A stretch of 64,000 nucleotides of DNA, taken from the NCBI RefSeq assembly GCF_022842145.1, contig NZ_JALHQD010000002.1, forward strand, positions 581,181 through 645,180. The letters are read 5' to 3'. The position numbers and the translations under genes are program-made. The stretch comes from Tabrizicola sp. GTDB taxonomy: Bacteria; Pseudomonadota; Alphaproteobacteria; Rhodobacterales; Rhodobacteraceae. The notes under the pieces are model-generated. The model had not been told where the DNA came from and made no database searches. It worked only from the letters and a program-made list of their open reading frames with translations. This document shows, piece by piece, positions 1 to 10,122 of this stretch. Each line of letters begins with the position of its first letter. Position 1 is the stretch's first letter.

Positions 1-1044
1 GTCCACCAGGACGAAGTCGGCATTCCGCTGCACGATGGCGACGGGCAGACGCGTCGCCTTGGTTTCGCGCACGACCCAGACATAGGCACCGTCCGACCCC
101 CACTGGATCGACAGGGGATCGACGGCGGGATACTCGGCCCCCGTGAAGCCAAGATCGATGCGGAAGGCCATGCCGGCGCGCAAGCGGTCGTCGGTATTGG
201 CAATGCTGGCCTTGACGCGGAGCGTGCGGCTGGCCTCGTCCACTCGGTTGTCCACGGCGGTGACCCGGCCCTGCACCTGGCTTTCGGGCAGGGAGACCGC
301 GCTGGCGGTGACCGTGTCTCCGGGCTGGATCAGCGGGGCAAGCCGTTCGGGCACGCGGAAGTCGAGGGTGAGGGTGGAGCGGTCTTCGATCCGGGTGACG
401 ACGGTGGCGGTGGTGACAAGGTCGCCGGGCTGCGGTTCGATCAGACCGACAAAGCCCGCGATCGGCGCGACAAGCTGGTGGTCGGCAAGCGTGCGCTCGG
501 CAAGCTGAAGTTCCAGTTCTGCCGTGCGCAGGGCAAGTTCGGCCTCCTGGCGCTGGAGCGAGGTGGCTGTGCCGGTCTGGGCCAGCTGATCCAGCCGGTC
601 GACGGTGCGTTGCGCATCCTCCAGCACCAGGCGGGCGCGGTCGACAGAAAGCTGCGCGCCAGCGGGATCAAGCCGTGCGATCACCGAGCCGGCGGCCACC
701 TGGTCGCCGGGTGCCACCGGAATTTCGATGATGCGCCCGGTCACCCCAAAGGACAGATCGGCCGCTTGCGCGCCAAGGCCGGAACCGATGACCGAAAGGA
801 TATCCTGCTGGGCGCGCATTTCGACCGGGATCGCCATGACCGGGACCTCGCCACCGCCCCGCGGGGTCTGGCCCGATTGCGCGGCGTCCGCATCTTCGGA
901 CGGCACGACCCCCGCCGTCGTCAGGGGGCCAAGAAGGCCGATCCGGTCAAGCCAGGGATGGGTCCCGGGGACGAAGCGGGCCGAGACCGGCACAGCCACG
1001 GCACCAAGCAGTGCGACGACGACAAGCTGGACGCCGAGCTTCAT
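1..1044 (-). CDS. RND efflux periplasmic adaptor (HlyD/AcrA type), 3' part outside window
   Basis: Membrane-fusion protein that would link an inner-membrane RND pump to an outer-membrane channel. The visible 348 codons start with a short basic end and a hydrophobic stretch (residues about 4-20) that acts as signal or anchor. The first half of the lipoyl-like domain lies near residues 95-125 (GRIIEIPVAPGDQV). A helical hairpin rich in Glu, Leu and Arg follows, then the second lipoyl half (LVAPIAGFVG) and the beta-barrel. The frame stays open to base 1, so the C-terminus and the expected pump gene lie to the left. The ATG at 1044 was chosen because the hydrophobic segment follows it directly. 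Substrate unknown. Confidence 0.85.
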   Translation of the reverse strand, partial: MKLGVQLVVVALLGAVAVPVSARFVPGTHPWLDRIGLLGPLTTAGVVPSEDADAAQSGQTPRGGGEVPVMAIPVEMRAQQDILSVIGSGLGAQAADLSFGVTGRIIEIPVAPGDQVAAGSVIARLDPAGAQLSVDRARLVLEDAQRTVDRLDQLAQTGTATSLQRQEAELALRTAELELQLAERTLADHQLVAPIAGFVGLIEPQPGDLVTTATVVTRIEDRSTLTLDFRVPERLAPLIQPGDTVTASAVSLPESQVQGRVTAVDNRVDEASRTLRVKASIANTDDRLRAGMAFRIDLGFTGAEYPAVDPLSIQWGSDGAYVWVVRETKATRLPVAIVQRNADFVLVD

Positions 1045-1337
1045 CCGAGACCTTTCCTGATTGTCCGCCTCCCCCTGCAGGGTCCGGACATCGTCAATGA
1101 TGCATTTCGGACCAAGGCCCTGCACGAGACTTAAGCCGACAGGATACAAGGCAAGGCCCTGTCCCGTCCATCTGTCGCAGAATTGAGGCCGTGGCGTGCT
1201 GCGTTGAAGTCACCTTCGGTTGAACCAAGCCTAGTCCGCTGCCGCCCGGCTTTTGCGCCAGCGAGGTGCCGAATGGGCTGGACGCGACCCGGCATCTGCG
1301 GGATCAGAAGGGGCGGAGGCCGGCCGAAGGGGGTGAG
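1045..1337. other. Divergent intergenic region between the adaptor and FadB-like genes
   Basis: This 293-bp gap must carry promoters for both flanking genes. AAGGCCCTG occurs twice, about 35 bp apart, near 1115 and 1152, but I see no convincing promoter or operator. Nothing else is recognisable. Confidence 0.4.
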
Positions 1338-2996
1338 ATGAGTATCGTCAGCGTCGAGCATGCCGATGGGATTGCCGTCGTGACGGTGGACAACCCGCCG
1401 GTGAACGCCCTGAGCCAAGCCCTGCGCCAGGGTCTTTGGGAGACAGTGTCGGCCCTAGACGCGGACCCCTCGGTGCGGGCGGTGGTGCTGATCTGCGCGG
1501 GGCGTACCTTCATCGCCGGAGCCGACGTGACCGAGTTCGGAAAGCCGCCCGTCCCGCCGCATCTGCCCGATCTGGTGGACAGGCTGGAAGGGGCGGTCAA
1601 GCCCTGGGTGGCGGCGATCCACGGCTCTGCCCTTGGCGGCGGGTTCGAGGTGGCGATGGGCTGCCGGTTCCGGGTGGCGCTGGACAGCGCCTTAATCGGG
1701 CTGCCCGAGGTCAATCTGGGGATCGTCCCCGGCGCATCGGGCACGGTCCGCACGCCACGTCTGGCCGGGGTCGCGGTGGCGGTGGAACTGGTGACCTCCG
1801 GCCGCCCGGTCGCGGCCCCGCGGGCGCTGGAGACGGGGCTTGTCGATGCTGTCGTCTCGGGTGACCTGAAGGCGGAGGCCGTGGCTTTTGCGCGCATGGC
1901 ACTGTCGCGTCCACTTCCACCGCCAGTGTCCGCCCGCCCTGTGGCATCGCCGGACCCCGTCTGGTGGGAGGCACAGCGCGAGGCCATCGCCCGGGAACGG
2001 CCGGGGGAAATCGCCCCGCTTGCTGCGCTGGACTGCCTGCGGCGCGCGGCCGAGAAGCCATTTGTGGAGGCGCTGGCCGAGGAACGGGCAACGTTCCTGC
2101 GCCTGCGCGGGTCGCCCCAGGCCGCCGCCTTGCGCCACATCTTCTTTGCCGAGCGCGCGGCACCACGCCCTGCGGTTCTGTCCGGTGTCCAGCCGCGGCC
2201 GATCCGTTCAGGTGCGGTGATCGGGGATGGCAGGACGGCGGTGGAGACGGCGGCAATCCTGCGCGCCGCGGGCGTGGCTGTTCACGCCTTTGGCGGTGGC
2301 GATGTTTCACTTCGAACGGTGGCGCAGGAGCCCGGACTGATCACGGCTGACCTCATCATCGTGGACGGGGAGGGCGACCCGGGCGAGGTGGCGGTCGCCC
2401 TTTCCACGCTGGGGCAGATTTGTCGGCCGGATGCGGTACTTGCCACTGCCTCCAGCTTGCCGGGTGTGCTGTCCCCGGACCTGATCGGCCCGGAGCGTTG
2501 TGTCGGACTGTGGTTCCTTGGGCATCATGGTGGCGCGGGATTGCTGGAAGTGGCCTCGTTTGCAGAGAGCTCTCCCGAAACACTGTCCACAGGTTTCGCG
2601 TTGGCGAAGCGCCTTGGCAGCATCCCTGTCCTGTCTGGTCCTGGCGGCTTCATCGCAACGCGCCTTCGGGAACGTTGCCGGGCGGCCGCAGACGCGCTTG
2701 TGGCAGAGGGTGTGCCTGTCGCCGACATCGCCGCGGCGTTGCGCGACTACGGCTTTCGGTGGGAGCCGTTCGAGGCAAAGCCGGATCCGGCTCTGGGGAG
2801 CGGGGCTTTGGACCGGGCGGTCACGGGACCGGCAGGTATCGCCCAGAGTCTGGTGGACGCGATGGCAGAGGAGGGGCGTGCCCTTCTGGCCGAAGGGGTC
2901 GCGGCGAAGGCGTCGGACATCGATCTGGTGGCCATCCACGGCTTGGGCTTTCCGCGCTGGCGGGGTGGGCCGATGTTCGCTGGCGGGATCGTCTGA
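1338..2996 (+). CDS. FadB/FadJ-like fusion: intact enoyl-CoA hydratase, degenerate 3-hydroxyacyl-CoA dehydrogenase
   Basis: 552 aa, against about 700 for FadB/FadJ. Residues 1-190 are a crotonase domain with both catalytic glutamates in their normal contexts (E104 in GGGFEV, E124 in GLPEVNLG), so hydratase activity is plausible. Residues about 290-470 align with the dehydrogenase domain, but the NAD fingerprint GxGxxG reads GDGRTA (296-301) and the HFFNP catalytic motif reads WFLGH, with Trp392 where His is expected. The C-terminal end still carries a FadB-like FPRWRGGPM motif. The start at 1338 follows a good Shine-Dalgarno sequence (GAAGGGGGTGAG); an in-frame upstream start at 1266 lacks one. 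Probably a hydratase with a non-catalytic or altered second domain. Confidence 0.8.
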   Translation: MSIVSVEHADGIAVVTVDNPPVNALSQALRQGLWETVSALDADPSVRAVVLICAGRTFIAGADVTEFGKPPVPPHLPDLVDRLEGAVKPWVAAIHGSALGGGFEVAMGCRFRVALDSALIGLPEVNLGIVPGASGTVRTPRLAGVAVAVELVTSGRPVAAPRALETGLVDAVVSGDLKAEAVAFARMALSRPLPPPVSARPVASPDPVWWEAQREAIARERPGEIAPLAALDCLRRAAEKPFVEALAEERATFLRLRGSPQAAALRHIFFAERAAPRPAVLSGVQPRPIRSGAVIGDGRTAVETAAILRAAGVAVHAFGGGDVSLRTVAQEPGLITADLIIVDGEGDPGEVAVALSTLGQICRPDAVLATASSLPGVLSPDLIGPERCVGLWFLGHHGGAGLLEVASFAESSPETLSTGFALAKRLGSIPVLSGPGGFIATRLRERCRAAADALVAEGVPVADIAAALRDYGFRWEPFEAKPDPALGSGALDRAVTGPAGIAQSLVDAMAEEGRALLAEGVAAKASDIDLVAIHGLGFPRWRGGPMFAGGIV

Positions 2997-3006
2997 CCTT
3001 CGGGTC

Positions 3007-3903
3007 CTAGATACTGCCAATGATGAAGTCGGGGATCAGTCCCGATGCTGCGACGAAGGGGCGGACGTCCAGGCCGGCGAAAAGGCCGTGTTCGGTGACG
3101 AGGACGCTGCGACATCCCGCCGCCGCGCCGCCCAGCACGTCGGTGTGCAGTGTGTCGCCGACCATTGCCAGCCGGCCAGCGGCCAGGCCGGTCCGTGCGA
3201 TGCCTTCCGCGAAGGCCTCGGGGAAGGGTTTTCCGAACCAGTGGGTCTGGACCGGGACCTTGTCGAGGAGGTCGTGGCCGAAAAGGCCCGGCTCCAGCGT
3301 CAGGCCGCCTTCGCGGGGTGCGACGATGTCGGGGTTGGCGATGACCAGAGGGCGGGGGCGCTGCTGAAGGGCGGTGACCAGCGCCTGTTGCAGGGCAGGG
3401 GTCCAGCGCGCGGTGGACAAGAACAGGACGCCGTCCGTATCCCGCAGCGCGGAGGGGTCGGCGACGGCGTCCACCAGCCGCGCCGGGATGTCAGCGAAGG
3501 TGTCGCCCGCGGCCGATATGGCGGCCCAGGTCGCGCCGGGGGCGATCTTCTCCAGCCGCGCCACGGCGACATCGCGTGAGGCCACGACCTCGTCGGCGGT
3601 AAAGTCGAAGCCGAGGCGGTGATACTTGGCCAGAAGCTGTTCGCGTGTGTAGCTGGCGGCATTGGTCAGGACCGCAAGGCGCTTGCCCCGCGCCCGCAGG
3701 GACCGCAACCGGGCCACGGCGCCCGGGATCGCGGTGTCGCCCACGTTCAGGACACCGAAAGCATCAAGAAGGAAGCCGTCGACATGGTCCGCCACCTCGT
3801 CCAGCGAGGGCAGGACCAGCGACTTGGCCGGATAATGGGCCAAGGGCAGGCGGGGACGGACCGCCTCATAGCGCGCGAAGGCCGAGGGCGCGTCCGAGAC
3901 CAT
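3007..3903 (-). CDS. HAD-superfamily class IIA hydrolase (TIGR01459-like)
   Basis: 298 aa from the ATG at 3903. The HAD core begins with nucleophile Asp47 in DAFGVLN and ends with the acidic motif MVGDTLHTDVLGG, as in NagD/PGP-type small-molecule phosphatases with a class IIA cap. The second Asp of the usual DxD is Phe49. It is the last gene of the leftward arm of the polyol locus. A GTG at 3939, overlapping the stop of the upstream SDR gene, is an alternative start that would fit translational coupling. Its likely job is to dephosphorylate a sugar phosphate or polyol phosphate intermediate. The substrate cannot be read from the sequence. Confidence 0.75.
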   Translation of the reverse strand: MVSDAPSAFARYEAVRPRLPLAHYPAKSLVLPSLDEVADHVDGFLLDAFGVLNVGDTAIPGAVARLRSLRARGKRLAVLTNAASYTREQLLAKYHRLGFDFTADEVVASRDVAVARLEKIAPGATWAAISAAGDTFADIPARLVDAVADPSALRDTDGVLFLSTARWTPALQQALVTALQQRPRPLVIANPDIVAPREGGLTLEPGLFGHDLLDKVPVQTHWFGKPFPEAFAEGIARTGLAAGRLAMVGDTLHTDVLGGAAAGCRSVLVTEHGLFAGLDVRPFVAASGLIPDFIIGSI

Positions 3904-3931
3904 GTCGCCCGTACCGGCATCAAGGGAGACG

Positions 3932-4699
3932 TCAGACACTGGTGAACCCGCCTTCGACCATGAGAAGCGCGCCGTTGACCATGCTGGAGGCGTTCGAGGC
4001 GAGATACAGCGCGGCGTCCGCAATTTCCACCGGCTCGGCGAAGCGACGGGCGGGGGTGGCGTTGCGGAATGGGTCGCCCTTTTCGGGCTTGCCCCAGACT
4101 TCGATGCCCATCGGGGTCATCACAACTGTCGGGCAGATGGCGTTGACCTGCACATTGTGCCGAGCCCATTCGGCGCAGAGGGACTTCGTCAGCGCGTTGA
4201 GCCCGCCCTTGGATGAGGCATAGGCGGCGTGGTCGTCCAGCGCGATGACTCCGGTCTGGCTGGAAATGTTGATGACCTTGCCCCAGCGTTGCGCGATCAT
4301 CGCCGGTGCCAGGGTGCGCGCGGTCAGGAATGGCGCGCGGAGGTTCACGGCCATCATCCGGTCCCAATCCTCGGTCGAGAAATCGACCGCCGGGGCGACA
4401 TTGGCGATCCCGGCCGAGTTCACGAGGATGTCGATGGTGCCCCATTCGGAAAGGGCGCGTTCGCAGGCCAGGACGGGTTCGGTCGGGCTGGCCATCTCGG
4501 CCACGAGAGTCAGGCAGCGGCGACCTTGCGACCGAACGGCGGCGGCGGTGGCGGCAAGGTCCGCTTCGTCACGGCCAAGGGCGACGATGTCGGCCCCTGC
4601 TTCGGCGAAGACGCGCGCTATCTCGGCGCCGATCCCCTTCGAGGCCCCGGTGATCAGCGCCTTGCGGCCCTGGAGCGAAAAGCGGTCTTGCCAGGACAT
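3932..4699 (-). CDS. Short-chain dehydrogenase/reductase, probable polyol dehydrogenase
   Basis: 255 aa, normal size for a classical SDR. It has the cofactor motif TGASKGIG (17-24), NSAG (94-97, usual NNAG), Ser146/147 in NISSQ, and the YxxxK pair Tyr160/Lys164. The C-terminal GGFTSV is typical of sugar-alcohol and gluconate dehydrogenases of this family. It sits between the SIS isomerase gene (4 bp upstream) and the HAD gene, within one leftward operon. The likely reaction is NAD(P)-dependent oxidation of a sugar alcohol to a ketose, which the xylulokinase-like enzyme of the other arm could then phosphorylate. That order is inference. Confidence 0.85.
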   Translation of the reverse strand: MSWQDRFSLQGRKALITGASKGIGAEIARVFAEAGADIVALGRDEADLAATAAAVRSQGRRCLTLVAEMASPTEPVLACERALSEWGTIDILVNSAGIANVAPAVDFSTEDWDRMMAVNLRAPFLTARTLAPAMIAQRWGKVINISSQTGVIALDDHAAYASSKGGLNALTKSLCAEWARHNVQVNAICPTVVMTPMGIEVWGKPEKGDPFRNATPARRFAEPVEIADAALYLASNASSMVNGALLMVEGGFTSV

Positions 4700-4702
4700 T
4701 TC

Positions 4703-5263
4703 TCACTCCAGGTTGGTATGGCGGGCGCGCATCGCCTGCGGGTCCACGGCTAGGTGGTCACGCAAGGCCAAGACCAGCAACTCGAACAGAAGAAACTGCG
4801 CGCCTTCAAAGAGGGAGCCCATCGGCAGGACCGAGGTGGCCGCAGCCCCCCGGTCGTTCGCCATCGTCTGGGCCGGGATCAGTAACACACGGTCGGCAGA
4901 TCGTGGGGCGCTGCCGGTGGGCTGTGCGGTGAGGCAGGCGATGCGGGCCCCGGCTGCGCGGGCGACGCCGATGAGCCCGTCCACGGTGGAAAAGCCTCCC
5001 GGCCCCGCACTGACCAGCAAGAGATCGCCGGGTCCGACGGGCGGGCAGGACATGTCGCCCACCACATGCGCGTCAAGGCCCATGTGGTAAAGCCGCATGG
5101 CGAGCGCCCGCATCATCAGCCCCTCGCGCCCAACCCCGTAGCAGGCGATCCGCTTTGCCTGCGCCAACTCGATGATTATGCCGTTCAGTGCCTGGGGGTC
5201 GACCGCAGCCACGGCGTCACGGATTTCCGCAGCGGCGCGGGTGGCAAGGTCGGACAGCGTCAT
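4703..5263 (-). CDS. SIS-domain sugar isomerase (HxlB/6-phospho-3-hexuloisomerase-like)
   Basis: 186 aa, the size of HxlB (PHI) proteins. It is a single SIS domain with the sugar-phosphate loop YGVGREGLMMR near residue 42, followed by MRLYHMGL and a VSAGPGGFSTV segment. PHI enzymes interconvert 3-ketohexose 6-phosphate and fructose 6-phosphate. No HxlA (hexulose phosphate synthase) is nearby, so a formaldehyde-fixing role is unlikely and a 3-ketose phosphate from polyol catabolism is more plausible. The start overlaps the upstream dehydrogenase stop by 4 bp. Confidence 0.8.
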   Translation of the reverse strand: MTLSDLATRAAAEIRDAVAAVDPQALNGIIIELAQAKRIACYGVGREGLMMRALAMRLYHMGLDAHVVGDMSCPPVGPGDLLLVSAGPGGFSTVDGLIGVARAAGARIACLTAQPTGSAPRSADRVLLIPAQTMANDRGAAATSVLPMGSLFEGAQFLLFELLVLALRDHLAVDPQAMRARHTNLE

Positions 5264-6596
5264 GTGCCCACCTTTGACTGCGCGGCCCGTGGCAGAGTGG
5301 CGACGGCAGCCTGATCAAGGAGGCCGATTTCGTCGAGGAGGTCGAGCACGGTGTAGCGGCTGCGCAGGAAGCGGGCTTTCAGGATGGTACGATAAAGGTA
5401 GGCCGGGTCGACGCCGATGTCTTCGGCCTCGACCGGGGCTCCGGCTCGCGCAAGGTGCCGGGACATCCGATCCGCGGTCCAGAGCCGCGCGCGCAGCCGG
5501 GCCGAGAGGTCGGGCCAGCTGGCGCGAAGGTGCGTCAGCCGGGCCAGAAGAGCTGGTCCCTCGACATGCTTGGCACGGGTTTCAGCGATGGCGCGTTCGG
5601 CAATCTCACCTGCGCCGAAGCGGCCTCGGATTTCGGCCTCCTTGTCGGCAAGGCTGGGCGCCTCGGCCGCGCGGCGCACCGGATCAAGGGCTGTCAGGTC
5701 GGTGGCGAGAAGCCAGTCGTACATCCGCAGCGCCGCCATCGTGCCCACCGCGACGCAGGCGCCGTGGCTGACCCGCTCGCCGCCGTGGTGGAGGTCGTCC
5801 ATCTCCCACAAATGCGCGATCTGGTGGTCCGCACCACTGGCCGGGCGCGAGGAACCATGCGCCTCCATCGCGAGACCCACCAGTGTGAGACCAAGAAACA
5901 GCCCTTCAAGCGACTCACGGTCCCCGGCCGCGATCTTGTCGGGTTGCGAAAGCCACCCTTCGAGGCCGCCCTGCACCATTGGCCAGGCCACATCGTCGAT
6001 GGCTTCGATCCCCAGGGCGTCCGCGATGATCCAGTCTCCCCCCGCCGGCACCTTGCCCGCAAGGTCGCCGTATCCCCAGCCGGTCATCTCGGGCGGGGCC
6101 GCGGCGATGACGTCGAGGTCGGCGAGCAGGACCTTGGCGGGACGGCAGGGGATGGTCTTCTTGAAGCCCTTCTCGGACAGGGGGGCACCCGCCGAGGTGT
6201 AGCCGTCCATGCTGGCGGCCGTGGCGACGCACATGTAGGGGATGCCGGCGGTAAAGGCCGCGTGCTTCACGACGTCGTTCATGACGCCGGAGCCGATGGC
6301 GATGGGCGTCTCTGCGGGCCTCAGGACAGCGCGCAACGAGTCGGCGAGGTCCACCGTGGGTTTCGGACGTGGCGCGGCGGGGATCACATGGCGGCGCGAG
6401 GCGATGCCCGCTGCCGTGAGAGCGGCCTCGACCGCTGCCCCCGCCGCTCCCCAGCCGCGATCATCGGCCATCAGCACAACGGGCCCGGCGAAGTGGCGGG
6501 CGTAGATCGCTCCCGCCTCGGCCAGCACGCCTCGGCCGATGCGGACCTCGGCCACGTTCGCTGACCGCGCGACAGCGTCCCGGATGAGGTCGCCGC

Positions 6597-6600
<4 letters not shown>
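5260..6600 (-). CDS. Glycerol-1-phosphate dehydrogenase-like enzyme (AraM/EgsA family)
   Basis: 446 aa member of the Fe/Ni alcohol dehydrogenase superfamily, closest in motifs to AraM/EgsA. The NAD loop is GSGVMNDVVKH (103-113), then SMDGYTS (130-136). The expected metal ligands are Asp179 in GYGDLAGK, His259 in GADHQ and His279 in VSHGA. Known relatives reduce dihydroxyacetone phosphate to sn-glycerol-1-phosphate, or sit in arabinose operons with less certain substrates. Here it is co-transcribed with an ABC ATPase (4-bp overlap) and a sugar isomerase, so a polyol-phosphate dehydrogenase role is more likely than lipid synthesis. The C-terminal 150 residues are longer than in archaeal enzymes. 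Confidence 0.8.
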
Positions 6601-7658
<1,058 letters not shown>

Positions 7659-7709
7659 GCCGACCCCTTCCTTCGCGCTGCATCCAGCCGCGCACTGCGA
7701 TTTTTCCGG

Positions 7710-7739
7710 TTGACTCGTTCCGGTTTCGATACATTTATA
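7710..7739 (+). promoter_or_regulatory. Candidate sigma-70 promoter for the binding-protein arm
   Basis: TTGACT at 7710-7715 and TTTATA at 7734-7739, spaced 18 bp, read rightward. Transcription would start near 7747, inside the inverted repeat at 7744-7778. The surrounding AT-rich stretch stands out from the GC-rich background. Confidence 0.5.
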
Positions 7740-7743
7740 TGTG

Positions 7744-7778
7744 CAGCGTTACAAATGGAAGTCAACTCTGCAACGCTG
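7744..7778. promoter_or_regulatory. Candidate SorC operator: inverted repeat CAGCGTT-N21-AACGCTG
   Basis: Perfect 7-bp arms at 7744-7750 and 7772-7778, covering the predicted transcription start of the binding-protein operon in the divergent gap. The likely ligand-responsive factor is the SorC-family protein at 10958-11926. Confidence 0.5.
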
Positions 7779-7796
7779 AACCTTAGGGAGGTTACA

Positions 7797-9137
7797 ATGA
7801 AACTCAAGTCGCATGTCAGCGCCCTTGCGCTGGCGTCCGCGTCGCTTGCCGGACTGGCCGGCGCCGCGCAGGCCTGGTCGCTGGAAGAGGCAGCCAAGCC
7901 CTATGCCGGGACCGAGCTTGAAGTGCTGTTCCTGGACCGTCCCGGCTACAACGCCGCGATCAAGATGCTGCCGGAATTCGAGGCGGCGACCGGGATTAAG
8001 GTCAACTACACGACAGTGCCCTATGAGAACGCGCTGGGTGAACAGGTGCGGGACTTCGTGGCCGGGGGCGACCTTGATATCGCGCTGATCGACCTGGTCT
8101 GGATGGGCAACTTTGCCGAGAACGGATGGGTCGTTCCGTCCGAGACCTTCATCAGCAATGCGGCCCTCGCCGACCCCGAACTGGACATGGGGGATTTCTT
8201 CCCGCTGATCCTTGATGCCTTCGGGTCGTGGAACGGGGTCAACTACGGCCTGCCGTTCGACAACTATTCGGGCCTGCTGTTCTACAACAAGTGCACCCTG
8301 GAAGCTGCAGGCTTCACCGCCCCTCCGGCAACCTGGCAAGAGGTGATGGACACCTATGGCCCGGCGCTGACCAAGGACGGCAAGTACGCCTATGCACTGC
8401 AATCGAAGCGCAACGAAACTCAGTCGGCCGACAGCTTCGCGCGGTTCCTCTGGCCCTTCGGCGGCAGCTTCCTGAACGCCGAGTTCAAGTCCAACCTGAT
8501 GTCGCCGGAAAGCCAGGCGGGCCTGCAGTTCCGTCAGGACCTGATGAAGTTCATGCCTGAAGGCATCGTCGCCTATGACCATGCCGAGACGGTCAACGCC
8601 TTTGCCCAAGGCGACGTGGCGATGATCACCGAATGGTCGGCGTTCTATTCGACCGTCGTCAGCCCGGAAACCTCGAAAGTGGCTGATTGCGTTGCAATTG
8701 CACCGGAACCGACCGGTCCTGCGGGCCGGAAGCCGGCGCTTGGCGGGTTCTCGCTGTCGGTGGCGTCGCAGGCCGACGAGGCGGAGCAGGCTGCAGGCTG
8801 GCTGTTCATCCAGTGGGTGACGTCGAAGGCCAAGTCGGGGCAGTACCTGGAAATGGGCGGCGTTCCGGGCCGTCAGTCGGCCTATGCCGATCCGGCACTG
8901 GCTGAGACCTACAAGTTCATTCCCGCACTGGTCGAGTCGTGGAAGGAAGGCGTGCCGGAGTTCCGTCCGCGCTTTGCCGAATGGCCCGCGATCACCGAGA
9001 TCGTGCAGGAGTGGGGCACCAAGATGATGCTGGGTGAAGTCAGCATCGAGGAGGGCTCGAAGATGATCGGCGAGAAGATGGAAGCGGTTCTGGCCGAAGC
9101 CGGCTACTACGACGGCAAGAAGCCTCTGGCCCAGTGA
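7797..9137 (+). CDS. Extracellular solute-binding protein of sugar/polyol ABC importer (CUT1)
   Basis: 446 aa. The start at 7797 follows AGGGAGG at good distance and is directly followed by a Sec signal peptide (MKLKSHV, hydrophobic stretch to about residue 24, cleavage after AQA). The mature part has the family-1 binding-protein layout: an early LEVLFLDRPGYN strand, LIDLVWMGNFAENGW, and GLPFDNYSGLLFYNK before the hinge. It captures the substrate in the periplasm for the permeases at 9243 and 10123 and the ATPase at 6597. A 105-bp gap with a hairpin separates it from the permease gene. Confidence 0.93.
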   Translation: MKLKSHVSALALASASLAGLAGAAQAWSLEEAAKPYAGTELEVLFLDRPGYNAAIKMLPEFEAATGIKVNYTTVPYENALGEQVRDFVAGGDLDIALIDLVWMGNFAENGWVVPSETFISNAALADPELDMGDFFPLILDAFGSWNGVNYGLPFDNYSGLLFYNKCTLEAAGFTAPPATWQEVMDTYGPALTKDGKYAYALQSKRNETQSADSFARFLWPFGGSFLNAEFKSNLMSPESQAGLQFRQDLMKFMPEGIVAYDHAETVNAFAQGDVAMITEWSAFYSTVVSPETSKVADCVAIAPEPTGPAGRKPALGGFSLSVASQADEAEQAAGWLFIQWVTSKAKSGQYLEMGGVPGRQSAYADPALAETYKFIPALVESWKEGVPEFRPRFAEWPAITEIVQEWGTKMMLGEVSIEEGSKMIGEKMEAVLAEAGYYDGKKPLAQ

Positions 9138-9185
9138 TCCGGGCGCTGTAAGCTCCTCCCAGGAGACGTGCCGAAAGGCATGAAC

Positions 9186-9213
9186 AGGCCTCCGTCCCTT
9201 GTGGCGGGGGCCT
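9186..9213 (+). terminator. Intercistronic hairpin after the binding-protein gene
   Basis: AGGCCTCCG (9186-9194) pairs with CGGGGGCCT (9205-9213) over a 10-nt loop, with one G-U pair. No T-run follows. This position often carries an mRNA-stabilising or partial-termination stem that raises binding-protein levels over the permeases. Confidence 0.5.
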
Positions 9214-9242
9214 TGCCACCGCAAGACCGAAACGAGGTTTCA

Positions 9243-10121
9243 ATGTCGTTCCGCGTGCCTCGGCGCACGATCGCCGCCTTCCTTGGCCCTGCCGTTGCGG
9301 CGCTGGCCATCGTCGGCATCGCCCCCTTGCTGTACGCGGTGTGGAAGAGCCTGCACTACTTCAACTTGACCAAGCTGGCGCAACAACGCTTCGTGGGCCT
9401 GGAAAACTATGCGGCGGTCCTGAGCGACCCGGTCTTCTGGCAGGCGATGGGCCGGACCGGCCTTTTGTTCATCATCGCGGTGCCGATCCAGATTTCACTT
9501 GGCCTCTTGATCGCACTGGTCCTGCACCGCCCGGGACTGACCTTCTGGAAGACCCTGACGCGGCTTTCCTTGGTGCTGCCGATGGCCACGACCTACGCCG
9601 TCGTGGGACTGCTGGCGCAGGTGATGCTGAACCAGAAATACGGCGTCATCAACCAGATGCTGGGCTGGGTCGGCGTGGATGCGATCAATTTTATCGGCGA
9701 CCCGACAAATGCATTCATTGCCGTAGTGATGTGGGACATCTGGCAGTGGACGCCATTCGTGGCGCTGGTCCTGCTGGCCGGCCTGGCGACCGTCCCGCCC
9801 GAAATCGAAGAGGCCGCGAAGCTGGAGACGAAGTCGAACTGGACCGTACTCCGACATGTGCAACTGCCGTTCCTGATCCCAAGCCTTGTGGCCGTGCTGA
9901 TCCTGCGGACGGCGGATACGCTGAAGTTGTTCGACATGCCCTTTACCATGACGCGGGGCGGGCCGGGGTCTGCCACCGAGTTCATTGCCGTCCTGATCGA
10001 GCGGGTCGGCAACCGCCAGTTCGACATCGGTATGGCTGCGGCGCAGTCGATCATCATGCTGGCGATCACCATCATCCTCGCCCGGCTTTACATCCGTCTT
10101 TTCTACCGCGAGGTCCGCTGA
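9243..10121 (+). CDS. Sugar ABC transporter permease 1 (MalF type)
   Basis: 292 aa inner-membrane protein with six hydrophobic segments and the cytoplasmic EAA loop (EEAAKLETKSNW, about residues 195-206) that docks on the ATPase. The ATG at 9243 is preceded by CGAGGTTTCA. It forms a heterodimer with the next gene product. The two genes are separated by one base. Confidence 0.92.
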   Translation: MSFRVPRRTIAAFLGPAVAALAIVGIAPLLYAVWKSLHYFNLTKLAQQRFVGLENYAAVLSDPVFWQAMGRTGLLFIIAVPIQISLGLLIALVLHRPGLTFWKTLTRLSLVLPMATTYAVVGLLAQVMLNQKYGVINQMLGWVGVDAINFIGDPTNAFIAVVMWDIWQWTPFVALVLLAGLATVPPEIEEAAKLETKSNWTVLRHVQLPFLIPSLVAVLILRTADTLKLFDMPFTMTRGGPGSATEFIAVLIERVGNRQFDIGMAAAQSIIMLAITIILARLYIRLFYREVR

Positions 10122-10122
10122 C

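Noticed and set aside
4703..5263. Ribulose monophosphate formaldehyde fixation
   Set aside because: A HxlB-like isomerase is present, but hexulose phosphate synthase (HxlA) is absent and the neighbours are polyol genes.
7749..9224. Long - strand open frame under the solute-binding protein
   Set aside because: Antisense shadow; the + strand protein has a signal peptide, ribosome-binding site and family motifs.
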